Below, piece by piece: positions 12,563-25,851 of a DNA stretch of 64,000 nucleotides; position 1 is the stretch's first letter; each line of letters starts with the position of its first letter. Below the pieces are notes generated by a model, which saw only the letters and a program-made list of their open reading frames with translations, had not been told where the DNA came from and made no database searches. Source of the stretch: Quillaja saponaria (Eukaryota > Streptophyta > Magnoliopsida > Fabales > Quillajaceae); contig CM055618.1 in assembly GCA_029379385.1 (NCBI GenBank), positions 15,973,071-16,037,070 on the forward strand, read 5' to 3'. The position numbers were made by a program, and so were the translations under genes.

Positions 12563-13886
12563 TTCATACTTCACAGTGTACAATTACCTACAAGCGAGTA
12601 CTAGATGTGCATATATATGTATAAGCGGGGCAATTTATTGTTGTTTGGATACTGGACATCATTGTTAAGGCTTCTTGCATATGTTCTGGTAGCTTTTGAG
12701 TGATGTGACATGAACTAACACCGACTGTGATTTCAAAGATGACCTTAACATAGATCAGTATGAAGTACATAATTATGTATGTATACATGCATTTACATGT
12801 TCGTGTGTACATGCATGTGTATACATGCATGTACATTGGAGTGTTGTTTTCATAAACAGAAGGAGCATCTCAACTTGTTGATCTGTTTTGTTTGAAGCTA
12901 GGTGCAGGGTTTACTCATACAATTTATCTTTTGCAATGTCATCAAAGAAGATTTATGTTAAGTATTTGCCCATCTTAATTTGATGAGGCAATTGGTAGAA
13001 TGAAACAGCTTATGGTACTCCTGTTGCCAAAATGAAAATGGGTTTGCTCATTCATGCTCAAGGCTTGTCATCTATAAAGAATTTGCTGTGAATTTGTGTA
13101 GCATGACTTACAGCATATCAAACAACAAAATAGATTATTTTTATATGGTACACAAATTTAAATAGATGGAAATGAAAGAAAACATGAAACATTAGAGTTT
13201 AGACAACACAATGAAATTATCCTAACATTTAGCTTACTCATGCTGAAAAACACGATTAAACATTTTTCATTTTTCTCCTGAATTTAATAAGTTTCTACTA
13301 ATAGTGTAGGACCTCTCATTTCAAGCATCAAACATAAAGATTACAATTTATTTTTTAAAATTTAATATATATCAGATTAATTTCTTCCATTTGAATCTTG
13401 ATTTCTCTAATTCTAATAATTATCTATTATTTCTTCTTTTTAATATTTCACTTAATGTAATTCTTTTTATTTTATAAAAATTTACATGCATGAACTTAAC
13501 TGACTGTATCACGATGACTGGAATAAATGGAAAAAGAGAAAAGGAAATGTAGAAAAGGAAACAGAAATTAATTACTCCATACAGAAAGCAATTCTGGAAT
13601 GGAATTCATGAAAAAAAATTTGAGTCAGATTCCATGTCAATCTGAGTTGTGATTTTTCCTTTTTCAGATTCTGGTATAGGATTCTGAGGATTTTGTTTTC
13701 TTCTGGCAGTTCGTATGAGGTTGTTGAGCCTATAATCTTCATTAATTCAATAATTCCAGAATCCAGGAAGACCTTCAAATTTTGGAAAGTGCATTAATTG
13801 CTTTCATCATCACCTTTTGGAGGTGCCTGGTGGTATACAGAAACCAACTGCTAAAAGGAGAATGGTATCAATGGGGGGTTGTTGGG
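12563..13886. other. MORC 3' UTR and MORC-AHL intergenic region
   Basis: Directly after the MORC stop the sequence is probably 3' UTR. At 12770-12838 there is an alternating TACATGCATG-type purine-pyrimidine tract with several CATGCA (RY) motifs. The rest, to the AHL promoter, is AT-rich without a recognisable gene. No reading frame here continues either neighbour. Confidence 0.6.
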
Positions 13887-13894
13887 TATATAAA
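13887..13894 (+). promoter_or_regulatory. TATA box of the AHL gene
   Basis: TATATAAA lies 93 bases before the predicted AHL start codon at 13987, giving room for a start site near 13920 and a leader of about 65 bases. It supports the AHL gene as a separate transcription unit rather than an extension of the MORC gene. Confidence 0.6.
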
Positions 13895-13986
13895 TCTATG
13901 GTGTGGTTTGATTCTTCCACTGAGAGCAAAGTGTGTTTCTGTTAGAATCTGGGTATTAGTGTTTATCATTCGTGGTTTTCGACATA

Positions 13987-16900
13987 ATGAGTGGACCAAA
14001 CTTTGGGATGGCTGCCGATGCAGTGGAAGACAAAGGGGCAAGTCCCTCTGCTATTGTTGCTGAGACTCGGGAAAGTGTGTTCTATACTTTCCCACCTACA
14101 GTCAGTTCTGAGTGCATTACTGATTCAGATGATCATATTTTTGGGATAGTATTGCCACCCAATGATCCCGACTTGCCTACTGACCATATGTTCTCAACCC
14201 CCTTGCCACCACCCTATATTGAGCCTAAGCCTGTGGAATTTCCATTGCCAGCACCCAATCTTGGTGGTGGTGCTGCCCCGCCAACAGTTAATCTGTTGCC
14301 ATCACCCTATTTGGTTTGTGCTGCTCCTCCAGACACGCCTGTGTCACAACCTATGTTTTCACCAAACAATGCTAGTGGTACTGCTCCTGACACGCCTGTG
14401 TCACTAACACCATTGCCACCACACAGTGTTGGTGGTGGTGGTGCTCCCAACATGCCAACCCCCTTGCCATCACCCTATTTTTATTATGCTGCTGCAGAGA
14501 CACCCGTGTCGGAACCTCCATTGCCACCACCTAGTCTTGGTGGTGCTGTTCCCCAAGTTCAAGTAGATTCAAATGTCTCTACTCAAAAGAATCCAGAAGG
14601 TTCTGCTCCCGCAGGCAATCAGTCAACCACCCCAGCCGGCCAGCACCTAGCTCTACAAGTGACAGGAGCAGGGTCGTCATCCAACACCAGGTTGAGAAGG
14701 CTTCCTGGCTATGGCCCATTACGAAATGAACCTGCTCCTGGATCAGGTATTTGTATTTCTCATAAATTACCTTTTCTTGTTTTTATTAATATACAATATA
14801 TGCTAGCTTTCCGTGTGTGATTTGAAAGTAATATAATAACAGACTTGAGGCGTCAAATATAATATTATATATTTGTTTAATCAGTTCATTAATAAGGTAG
14901 CTGCAATTAGATTGGAGCTCTCACATGAAAGGAAAAAGAGAGGATGAATTGGAGAATTGTGAATGACCGGAATAGCAAAATAGTAAGGAGAGAGGAGATG
15001 AGTGGATTTGTATGGACATAGATCCACTCCTAGTATTGACTCTTGCAAATGACGCATGTAATATTGCATCAGTGTTTATCATAACTGGATTTTGATAGGA
15101 TATTATTTGCAGGGCCTAACTACGAGCAGAACAGATCACCCCCTATTGTATCTTAGTGCCTGCAGGCCAGGTACCTGATAATATCTTCAACTTATTGTTT
15201 TCCATCCTGGATGTCTTTCATTTGTTTGTTTGTGTTTGCTTTTTACTTTGGGGGGGGAGGTGGGCAAGAATTTGTACTTGTACTACGTCTTGCATAGGCA
15301 ACACACAAGCTAAAGGCAGTAAATTCATAATGCTCCTCTCCTAGTTCTAAATTTCCAATTTATCATATGAAAACACTCATGAATTGAAGTATTATGATGA
15401 TCTCTTATCAATGGTTTTATCCTTCCCAGGACATTACAGGGATAATTATGTCTGTCTTCCTTCAAGGCACACATATGATATCAATAGCGTCAGCAGTTGG
15501 AGTCATATCCAAAGCTGCATTGATAGACACATTTTCGGGTAGCATCCATACTTATGAGGTTAGTCACAGGTTTTGATTACTTTCTGTTTCACTTTTCCTA
15601 ATGAACTTTGGTAAGGCATCAAGTGAACATCATTAGAGAACTTAATTCTTGGGACTCTTTAGACTATTGTCTAGGTTATGTATACAAAAATGCATTTTAT
15701 TGTTGCTAATTCCGACTTCTGCAAAATGGCATTCCAATTTTCCAACTTAACTAGGATGAATCTAATTATTCTAGGTAAGCCATGTAATTGATAGTGATTA
15801 TTGCTAGCCACACCACACCAACAAGTACTACAAATGGATGTGTACTTGTTATAGATCTTTTCAAAGACTGCTTGTATGAACAACCTACGTTAACTTTCAT
15901 TACCAATAAAGGATAGATTTTGGTATGTTAAACTACCAAATTTGTAGCAACTTATCAACTGTAATTCCTTCTTCATGTTCCTTTCTTTTTCCTCCTTTCT
16001 TTTGGATAGACTGTCACTTTATGTTTTGATTCCTATACAGCGAATTGTCATTGCATATATCTATTCTACATTCTTTTTGTTGTGTGATAGAAGTTGGTGA
16101 CTGTTTATAATTAAAGAAAAGATATAGATGGCGTTAATGTTTGCATTTAAACTCACATCCATTTCATGCATGAGCAATTTTCATTCAAGGGCCTTCTAGC
16201 CTCTGTTGTTCTATGTCACTGTGTTATATGCTCCATTGAGATGAACTCACTCAATGGTTGGTGTTATATGAGTTTTAAACCCTAATTAACTATTCTGATG
16301 ACTGATAGCCTCATACATATGATTTAAGATACCACTTTTATGTTACAGTCAACAAAACTTTCTGAAGAGTGAAATTTAATTAACCTTAGTGTTTACCATA
16401 TTTAATTCCATGTATATGATCAGCTGACATGTGCACTGTATGCAGGGGCGTTTTCATATTTACACCCTTTTTGGTTCATTTTCAGTCCGAGAGGATGGGG
16501 GGGAGCAGTTTCGGATGGGTATCCTGACCATCTCGATGTCTGGATCACGCAGGCGAGTTATCACAGGGAGAGTGGGAGGGCCCTTAATTTCTGCATCACC
16601 TGTGCAGGTTTTGCATTTATTCTGGATGAGCTTTTTAATATGAAGTCTATATTACATAATCCCTTCTTTGCTACTTTCCCCACCACCCCCCCCCCCCCCC
16701 TTCTTGTTGCTATATTAGTCATCCATATCCATGTCTATTTCTAAATATTTGTTCAACTGTGTTCTGTCAAAATGAGGTTTCATTCATTCTGGATAACCTT
16801 TTTCCCTAGTTTTGTAGGAAGTCTAGACTAGATGCTGCTTAAAGGATACATGCATCAAATTCAAAATAGGTTCATTTTGTTTTCCAAATGAAGTTGAAAT

Positions 16901-17267
16901 GAAGATACCAGTTAAATTGTTGCATGCATTAAATCCTTTTAAGGATTAATATTCATAATGAAAAATGATTAATCAATCAATCAATCTTTTGATATTAATT
17001 TGTGACTGGCATTTCTATATCAGCAATTGGATGTAGGATTTCTGTTGATCATGACAATTGTATTTTTGTTCTGCAACTGAACATATAGGATTTTCCTAAA
17101 TGTTGATTGTATAGAAACTAATTTGCTTTACTCACTGTCCTGATTCTTAGATCATATTCAAACTGTTTTTCATGATTATTTTTTTGTTGTTGCAGATTTT
17201 GCTCATAGCTATCCCTCGACGCTTCCTATCAGGAACACCCAGACGGTTAAGCTCAGCACATTCTTGA
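13987..17267 (+). CDS. Divergent AHL (PPC/DUF296 domain) protein without canonical AT-hook
   Basis: AHL proteins are plant nuclear factors that bind AT-rich DNA through AT-hooks and assemble through a PPC domain. Predicted exons are 13987-14746, 15130-15170, 15430-15558, 16446-16607 and 17196-17267, all phase-compatible, giving about 387 residues. The acceptor at 15128-15129 was chosen because it alone links to DITGIIMSVFLQG in frame and restores the expected start of the PPC domain (ITPYCILVPAGQDI). Residues about 55-200 are proline-rich with repeated LPPP/LPSPY and LGGG units. At the AT-hook position the sequence is RRLPGYGPLRN, where family members have RGRPRKYGP, so the GRP core is lost. 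The PPC core is present: ISKAALIDT, YEGRFHIYTLFGSF, REDGGEQFRMGILTISMSG, and GPLISASPVQ. The tail after the PPC is short (ending RRLSSAHS). The first ATG after a TATA box was taken as the start. The protein may be a regulatory partner rather than a DNA binder. Confidence 0.8.
16683..16700. repeat. Poly-C tract in AHL intron
   Basis: A run of more than ten C residues preceded by CCCCACCA, in the intron 16608-17195. Its length may be poorly determined in the assembly. Confidence 0.8.
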
Positions 17268-20163
17268 AGAGGAAGAGCCCCTCTTATGCAGGGGAATTAA
17301 TGGAGCATGAGATACATAACAGGCATTGCTGGTATAATGCTTGTTCATTACCTCTCATTTTTATAGTTCCAATTTTGCATTTTAGGAAGGAGACCATGTA
17401 TCACATTCTAGTTCAAAAGTACTTGACTATTATCCTTGCTTTTTAGAGGTGCATACGTTGTATTTTGGATCAACAATTAATTTTTCTAAGTTTTGATAAC
17501 TAAAATAATTTCTCGGTTTTTGAAAAATAATTTAAAAATAAATATTAGTTGATATGTTTCAAATATTAGTGGACAGTAAATTGATTTTGACTAGACTGGA
17601 AGAGATATTATTTGCAAAATCATTACATGAGCTTTAGCCTCAACATGAGGGGACATGTAATTGCAACGCACGTGAGGCCATCTCTATGTCTCATGCTTAT
17701 GGTGGCGGTTGAGAAAAAACGGTTATGGCGTGAGAAGCAACGCCAGCTGGATACAGTTGGCCGAACCTTTGGACGTGAACCACCACGTGTCCCCATTCCC
17801 AACATGCCCCCCTTGTCCTCCGTCTACCCTCTCTCTTTTATTAACTATATTTAATGACATATCTACCCTTTTACCCACCAATACTTCCACGTAGTAATAC
17901 ATATTAATTATACATTCTTTAATTTAATGAAGCAATTTACAATTAAAAAAAATCAACACTTTTTTTATTTAGAATGAACAAAAATTTAACAATCGTTATA
18001 AGATAATTTTGAAAGAATATTAAAAAATTCTAATTTTATCTTGAAAATGTTAAGAAATTCTATTTTTTTTTTATTGAAAAGAAAATACTTGACACATGTA
18101 ATTATATTTTAAAAAGACATACTATAAAATATAATCATTCTATGAAACTTCTTATCTAGTTGAAAAAGTAGAATTAGATTTGAATATCAAATTAAATAAA
18201 GTTGATTTTTCTTTAATTTTTATGACATGAATGATATAATTTTTTTTTTTTTTGAATTTAAAAGATAAATTCAAACACTTGAAGAGAAAATAAACAATTA
18301 ATTTATATAAAGTTACTCATGAAAAAAAATTATTTTTCTCCTTAGTTTTTCAAAGAAAAATATGAAAATATCAAATAAAAACATTTTATTAATTTTTTTA
18401 AAAATTAATTAATAATTGTATCATAAACTATTAGTTTTTCAAAATTTATATAATCTATTTTTTAATTCTACTTACTTACATAAAAAAACTAAAATAATAA
18501 TTACAATAGGTCAAATTAGTAAAATGATATTTTAATTTATAAGTCTTATTTGGAATAAAAAAACTTAAAATTGTGACTATTTGTATTAGTTGTGACATGA
18601 CTTATTGGATTTTAGTGTTGCTTATAAATTCTATTTTTTTAAATAAAAAATATTGCTTAAGAAATTTAATTACTTATAAATATGTGAAATATTTATATCT
18701 TATTTTATTATATAAATATATATTAAAAATTAAAACTAACATAATGTGTTGCTATTAAGAAAAAAAAACTAACTATAGAGGGAAAGTTCAACTTGACTTT
18801 CAATTGTCTTTTTTTTTTTTCAAGTGCTTGAATTGATATTTCAAATTCATATAGATTTATCTTTTATAATTTTTTCATAAAAATTAAAAAAAATATAATT
18901 TTTTTGGTACATTAGGAGTGCTTGAACTCGGTAAGAAATAGAAAATAAGTATCAATCCCTTGAATTAAGCTTTTGGTGATAATTATTCATTCCAATTAAT
19001 CTAGCAGTGAGAAGAGAGTATTTAACTTTGATACTTTTGCCACTTGAACTATGTTCGGGATGGTAAGATTTTAACTTTTTTATAACTAACTACATTATCA
19101 CTCTCAATCATATAACACAAACTCTTATACTTTTGTTAAGTAAAATAAAAAATTTAAAAGACTAATTTATAAGTTTCTAAAAAATCATAAAATATGTAAA
19201 TAAATTCACATAATTAATTTATTATATGTTACTGTAAATTATAATCAAATACAAATAAATATAATTTATTAAATACATTTATCTTAACAAACATTATAAT
19301 GATTTAAAAAAAAAACATATAAATGACTCGATTTTCCCTCCAATCATTAATTCATTGATTCCCAATGAATCCTATTTTAACAAGTTGAAGTGATAATTCT
19401 TTTAACAATATGGCGGGCGAAGAGAGGGTATTTCGTTAATTTGTGGTAAAGACCAGGGGTATACTTGGCAATAAAAGAGTGGCGATTTCACGGTTTTATT
19501 TTCGGAATATAAATCCGCCAAAAATAAAAAAGGAAACAAATTGCTTGAGGGCTGTGGGGGAGAGAAAGTTATGGAAACAGCTGTTGATGTTTCTGAAAGA
19601 AGAAGAAGAAACAAGGACTGGGTCGAAGACGAAACGAGGACTGGGTTGAAGACGAAGCTTTCTACTACTTCTACTGCTCAATTGCCACTCTTTCTTCTTC
19701 AAATTACTTAGCTGCCTGCTCTCACTTCTTCATTGGTCACCCATCTCACTTTGTTTTTTCCTTCTTTTTTTTATGTGAAATTATTATATGATTTTAATGT
19801 ATAGGGGTGTAGTTTTTTACTTGTTTCTTCTTTTGGAAAAAGAAAAGGAATTTAATTGTGGGTTCTTTTTCTTAGTTTTGTATATAAATGGAAGAGGTCC
19901 TTCTCATAATTTTCTTTTTCTTTTTCTTTTTTTGGTTTGTAATAGTTGGTGTGTATTCTGAGTGTGGTTGATGCTACTGCTTGTTCTAGAAATTTGTGGA
20001 AAGTAAATTGTCAGTTGCTTGGTGATCTGGGTTTCACAATTCAGTGCCTAAATATGAAGCTTTGATTTCAAATCATTATTGGGTGCTTTTGTTTTTGGGT
20101 ATTTTTGGCTAATTTTAATCTGGGTTTTTTAGGAATTTTGAAAATCGTTGGATTTGAAGAAAA
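17268..20163. other. AHL-PIRL intergenic region and PIRL leader
   Basis: After the AHL stop there is a GC-richer island at about 17610-17830 containing ACGTG-type motifs (CACGTG near 17786), with no clear protein. From 17860 to 19400 the sequence is extremely AT-rich, with many homopolymer tracts and no gene. From about 19400 the base composition changes to that of a promoter and leader. A 23-base unit beginning AGGACTGGGT is tandemly duplicated at 19614-19658. Pyrimidine-rich leader sequence leads to the PIRL ATG at 20164. Confidence 0.6.
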
Positions 20164-22162
20164 ATGGAGTTTTCTTCGATGCAATCAGTAGATGAAGTAG
20201 TGGAAGAGATTATGAGAATTCACAGATCTTTACCCAGTAGACCAGGAATTGATGAAGTTGAAGCAGCCATGGCTTTGATCAGAAATGTTGAGAAAGAAGA
20301 ACAAGTGAGACTTGAAGCCATTGCTAGGCAAACTAAGAGTCCTGATTTACCAGAGGAGCTATTCATGGTTTTACAAGAGATGCAAAATAACCTGCTTTAT
20401 TTTCAGAGTAAAGAGCAGAAGAGGGAGGCTGTAAAATTGCTTGATCTCGAAAGCATCCACTTTCTATTCGATGAATTTATTCAGAGAGCTTCTAAATGTC
20501 TTCCCTCCTACTCCAACGGTTTTGCTCCTTCAGTTTCAACAAGTTTTCCACAGAAGTCGGCCTCTGCTTCCATTTCTGGGCGTTTTGATCACTCTTCCGC
20601 TGCTGCTACTGGTTTGTCAAGTTTGAACTTTAGGGAGAAAGGAACTGTTAAGAGTTTGGAGTTGTATACCAGAGATGACAATTATGTAAAGAAGACCAAA
20701 TCATCATTCTACGTGGATGGATTTGCGGTTGGCCCGAGTATTTCATTGACACCCCAGATAGTGGATTCATCTCTAAAACCCACAACTACTTCAGGTAAGT
20801 GTGAGTGTCATTGAATTTTATTTTATTTTCCTTTTTGTTTAGACTCTAATAATGTCAGACCCTACTCACTTCCCCTATTTGGTGGTTGTTGGAGGAGGGT
20901 GTTTCTCTAAAATTTGCTCTTAACAATTGTCGAGTTTCGAAGTAAAATATTTTCCTGAACTTGGATTAAGCACTAGTTTGATCTAATTTGTACGCTCATA
21001 GGTCAAGACGGTGATAAGTTGAGCTTAATAAAGCTTGCTAGTTTAATTGAAGTTTCTAAAAAGAAAGGAACTCGGGATCTGAACCTCCAGAACAAGTTAA
21101 TGGACCAAATTGATTGGTTGCCTGATTCAATAGGGAAGTTATCGGGTTTGGTCACTCTTGATTTGTCCGAGAATCAGATTGTGGCTCTACCTACAACTAT
21201 TGGCAGGTCTTTCATCCTTGATCAGATTGGATTTGCATTCAAATAGAATCACTGAACTCCCAGATTCTATTGGAGATCTTCTTAGTCTAGCATATCTGGA
21301 TCTTAGGGGAAACCAGTTATCATCTCTGCCAGCTACCTTTGGCAGGTTGGTACATCTTGAGGAGCTTGACTTGAGCTCTAATCAGGATTTCTGTGCTTCC
21401 TGATTCCATAGGGTCCCTTGTTAGCCTGAAAGTATTGAATGTGGAGACAAATGATATTGAAGAAATTCCACATACTATTGGTCGGTGTTCTTCACTTAGA
21501 GAGCTTCATGCTGATTATAACCACCTTAAAGCCCTGCCAGAAGCTGTGGGAAAGATTGAGACCCTTGAAATCCTGTCTGTGCGATACAATAACATCAGGC
21601 AATTACCTACAACAATGTCATCTCTATCAAAGCTAAGGGAACTTGATGTAAGTTTCAATGAGCTTGAGTCAGTTCCTGAGAGCTTGTGTTTTGCTACCTC
21701 ACTTGTCAAGATGAACATAGGAAATAATTTTGCTGATCTCCGATTCCTACCAAGATCCATTGGGAACCTTGAGATGCTTGAAGAATTAGATATTAGCAAT
21801 AATCAGATACGAGTCCTTCCTGACTCTTTTCGGATGCTTACTCGACTACGCATTCTACGAGTGGAAGAGAATCCTCTTGAAGTGCCACCAAGACAGATCG
21901 CTGAAATGGGGGCACAGGTAAGTGTTATACTTTCCTCTAGTTTTTTCTGATATTAACAAGGGCCTTGTTTTATAATGACATTCTTTGGTTCTTGGTGCAT
22001 TTCAGGCTGTTGTTCAATACATGGCTGACCTCGTTGAGAAAAGGGTAAAAGCAGATGTCAAATCACAGCCAGTTAAGCAGAAAAAGTCTTGGGCTCAGAT
22101 AATGTTTCTTTTCAAGGTCTAACAAAAGAAAGCTTAATGGTGTAGATTATGAGAAAGCCTGA
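20164..22162 (+). CDS. PIRL: Plant intracellular Ras-group LRR protein (PIRL4/5 type), three frameshifts
   Basis: PIRLs are plant cytosolic leucine-rich-repeat proteins related to animal SHOC2/RSU1 and are implicated in plant development. Exons are 20164-20794, 21002-21917 and 22006-22162. The N-terminal ~210 residues match the PIRL4/5 leader (EELFMVLQEMQNNL, AVKLLDLE). About ten LRRs of roughly 23 residues follow (for example LDLSENQIVALPTTIG, LHSNRITELPDSIG, VRYNNIRQLPTTMSSL, ISNNQIRVLPDSFRML). The tail has the family ending KKSWAQIMF. As written the frame breaks three times, each time with one base too many: at 21202-21207 (TTGGCAGGTC), at 21383-21387 (ATCAGGATTT) and at 22113-22118 (TTCAAGGTCT). 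Read literally the last exon stops at TAA 22120-22122; the family frame would end at TGA 22160-22162. LRR sequence on both sides of each break is intact, so recent error or mutation is likely. Confidence 0.85.
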
Positions 22163-25100
22163 TTATTACAGCATTGTTGACAGTAACAGATCCCATGGGT
22201 AAGTTGTTGTGTTTCTTTCGTAATCTATACTTGCATTGTCTAAGTGGATGAATTATATCTTTGTCAATATAATTAGGCTGAAAACTATGCATTAGGCTTA
22301 TCCCCTAATGTGGTAGCAGAACTGATAACTAATGGCTGAATTGGTTTAGAGGAATACATTAGCCAAAGGCTAATTGCCAGTGCCGGTTGCTGAATTTTGA
22401 GCACTAATATTACTTCCTTTCCAATTTCATAGGGATGCCTTCAGTTAGCAGGTAGATATGGAACCTGCATCAGAGATGGGTGGGTTTCTGGAGACTTTCT
22501 TTGACTCCTCGGTACAAATTGTAGATTTCCTTCTTCTTTTTTCTTAATTTTTTGATAGAATTTTACTATCCCATTTTTCTATCCTATGTCATTTGTATTT
22601 CTGAGGTGTACATTCCAACCGGCAATTAACGAGGAAAGATAATGTTGTACTGTGTATGTCTACACAATTGTTAATGAAGCACACTTTACCCTTTCCGCCA
22701 CTTCCAAGTAGAATATCTTACTTTTGAATGGAATGCGAAATCTCCTTCATTACTTCCCTGTTTGCTAATTTAGTCTAACATAGTCTGAGTACTTCAATGG
22801 AGCCTTGCTTTGAAAGAAATTTGATCCCTTTAAAAGGGGTTCTTTACTAGCTGGGACAGCAAGATACTATGTAAGTTTTGACTCGGTAATTGATTGGATT
22901 TGTTTGAAGCTTGGTTTGGCACTCTTGCCTAAATTAAATCTAGTACAATTAATTGCTGTCTAAAACATTTGAAGGGAAAATATTTGGTATACAAGATGAT
23001 TGGGCATTATTCTTTGTCTGAAACTTTATCTGCCTTTTACAGTTTATTATACAAAGTTGGGCAGTTCCATGGTAGTTTCTTCATATGCAGTTCTTCTCAC
23101 ATAAGAGTAGATATCTTGGAATGTACTCATCTAGATCTCATTTTTAGTGAAAATCAATTAATATTGGACACAAACTAGTTCTCTTAAATTAATCATCAGC
23201 CAATGACAATCAATAATCATACTGCACATAGTGACTGTTAAAACCCAACTTCTAGGAAGGTACACTCAAGAATCAAGACCACTGAGGAACAAAAATTCTC
23301 TGCAACCTCCCCTGAAGCCAAACTGATCAGAAGTTGATTATCAGACCAGGGATTCAAGGCTGAGATATTAGTGTGTAAAGAAAATATCTTGTTGATTTTA
23401 GGTTTTGAATAAATAAATAAAAAAGACATTTCATCGGATAAAATTTTAGATATTTAACTTAACATTTCTTATATTTTAACTTATCGAGATCACAAAGAGT
23501 GAAATTTAACGTTCAAGAAAATATTTCTTGAAAATCTCATATTTGATCTAGACTACTAAATATATGATAGACTGAAGGTAGTTGATTGCCTAAAGAAGGT
23601 GCTGGTGGGTCAATATTAAAAGTATTATATAACTTATGGTTAGCTATTCTTTATTTGAAAAGCTGAGTGCAAAAGAGAGCCTGATCTTGTAGCCAGGACT
23701 GAGTGTTATTTTTCCTGTACACAGCAAGTATTAGATTCCTTTATTAGGTAACTATCTTGTTTATTGATAAAGCACTAATATTTTATTGAAGCATGAGCAA
23801 TATTATTAATGCAGCATAGACTAATTCTTATAGCGTTCTAAGTGATAATCATTTGCAACACCATGGATAAAATGATGTGAATATTAATGATATAATTTAT
23901 AGAATACAAAAAATTAAAAAAATTAGATGTACCAAAAAAATAATTATAAGAATATAATTTAAAAATTGCATAAATTAGGTGAATGTTCTATCCCCATATG
24001 AAATCGCATTTTGTACAATTTTATTTTTTGGCCAAGCATTTATACATTTCAAGAGCCATGTTAATCTCTCATATGAAATCTATTCAAAAAGAATTTTAAG
24101 ATTATGACCAGAAAAAATATAATTTTAAGGTGACTCGTATTAATTAGGAAAGGCTCATAGTGAACTGAAATATTGTAAATCATTAAATAGAAAAGTTTTT
24201 TTATTAAATTAGGCAATTGGAACATGTGTTTGGAATTTGAATATTTTAAAAGCAATACTTCATTAACTGCATAACATATTGACAAATTACAATAAATGCT
24301 AAAAAAAAATTAATATTCAAATGTTTTAATTTTTATTGATTCATAGGAAGCACTTATGAGTTATATATAACACATGATGAGGTAATTCTACATGTTCTCT
24401 AAACTTCAATCCTAGGTGTAGACGAGATTCAAACATTTTAAATTTAACTCTTAACAAGTCAGTAATTTTTAGTTTGTATAGAATATATATTAAACTTATT
24501 TGTTGATTTGATCAAATAATAAATGTTTAAATGTAAATCGTCAGAGTGACTTGAAGATTTATGTATTATAAAGCATTTTAACGTAAATCGTCTTAAAGAT
24601 TGACTATTTATATCTTACCATATATTTTACAATCATTTGCTTATTATGGCATGAATATGATGTTCCAAAGTACAGTGTGTTACATCCAATCAATTTATTT
24701 GACAAGAATGATTTTAATGTAAATCATTTTAGCTGTTTAGAGATTTATGTTTTGTAGATATTTTGTAATAAGTCATTTACTATTTGTACGATATTTCAAA
24801 GTCAATTGAACTTAGATGTTTTCGATTTATGTATTAGGAATATATTTCAAGGTCAATCTCTTTCATGTTTGAGTATTTATATCGTATCAAATAGTTTATA
24901 ATAGATATGTCCAGCAAATTCTGTCTTGAGATTATAATCATATTTATTTCAAATGTCATACATTAATAATATATAATCAATTATTAACTTAAAAATTAAT
25001 TCAAAAAGTAATATACATGATATTTTTTCAAGGTAAAATGCATGTAACAATAACTTACATGAATTAATACTGTCGTAACAAAATATTAGATGATGTGACT

Positions 25101-25851
25101 TATTAAAGTTGCAATATTGTTGATTGTTGAATTGAGAGACACCTATTGTATATGTAATTGATTGATGAATATGAATACTATCTCTATAAAAAATAAAAAA
25201 AATGTGTCTTCCGGAAAGTAGAGTTAGATAACGGTGTTCATACAGCACCATAGATAAAATTTCATGACTCATGGTATGTTGTAATATGCCTTTCAAACCG
25301 TCTAATCACTGATGCTTCAATATGAACATAAGATCTGTTGCTAAGAAGATATAGCAGATTGTATTTAGAAGCACCATGTGACAGGAAGAGAAAACCACCA
25401 GTTCTGATGCAAATCAACAAGGCATGCCAGACACAATGACAAATCCAAGCCAGAAACATAGCGGTAAGCTTTTGCAGACTCAACAAAGTTTCACGAAATG
25501 TAGATAAATCATAAAATTTACATAGACATCCTTCTGGTAACTTGTGCAGTCAGGAGACTTCTCAGTTCACCAGTTTTGAACAAATAAGCCCTTCTTGTTC
25601 TCTTTCTAAGCTAAATTCCAATAGCTGGAATGTAAGTGTTGTCTGTCTTATACCTGTATCACATTGTGTAACCCAAAAAGACTAAGAATGGCAGATACCA
25701 AAAACTTCCACCACAAAAATTTCTATATGTTTAACCTGGAGTCATGACTAGAGTTAAAAATGATATATTCTTCTCATCTGTGTCAGGTATGAAAACCATA
25801 TGCAGTCACCGCAACAGAAAAAGTAACTGCTTTTATCAATTTTCCCTGAGC
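22163..25851. other. Convergent intergenic region between PIRL and the phosphate carrier
   Basis: The first ~500 bases are probably PIRL 3' UTR, perhaps with a UTR intron starting at a GTAAGT at 22200. From 23200 the sequence is AT-rich. Between about 24510 and 24850 there are several loosely repeated segments containing ATGTAAATC and GATTTATGT, a degenerate local repeat. On the minus strand, roughly 25250-25851 has balanced composition and probably includes the 3' UTR of the phosphate carrier. I found no further protein gene; minus-strand ORFs at 24949-25296 and 25262-25486 have no recognisable motif. Confidence 0.55.

Noticed and set aside
14162..14407. 81-codon ORF within AHL exon 1
   Set aside because: A shadow in another frame of the proline-rich coding repeat.
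15113..15170. Earlier acceptor (15111-15112) for AHL exon 2
   Set aside because: It puts a TAG in frame or breaks the phase; the acceptor at 15128-15129 links both neighbours in frame and matches the PPC domain.
23238..23429. 63-codon minus-strand ORF in a GC-richer patch
   Set aside because: No motif or family resemblance; flanking sequence is ordinary intergenic DNA.
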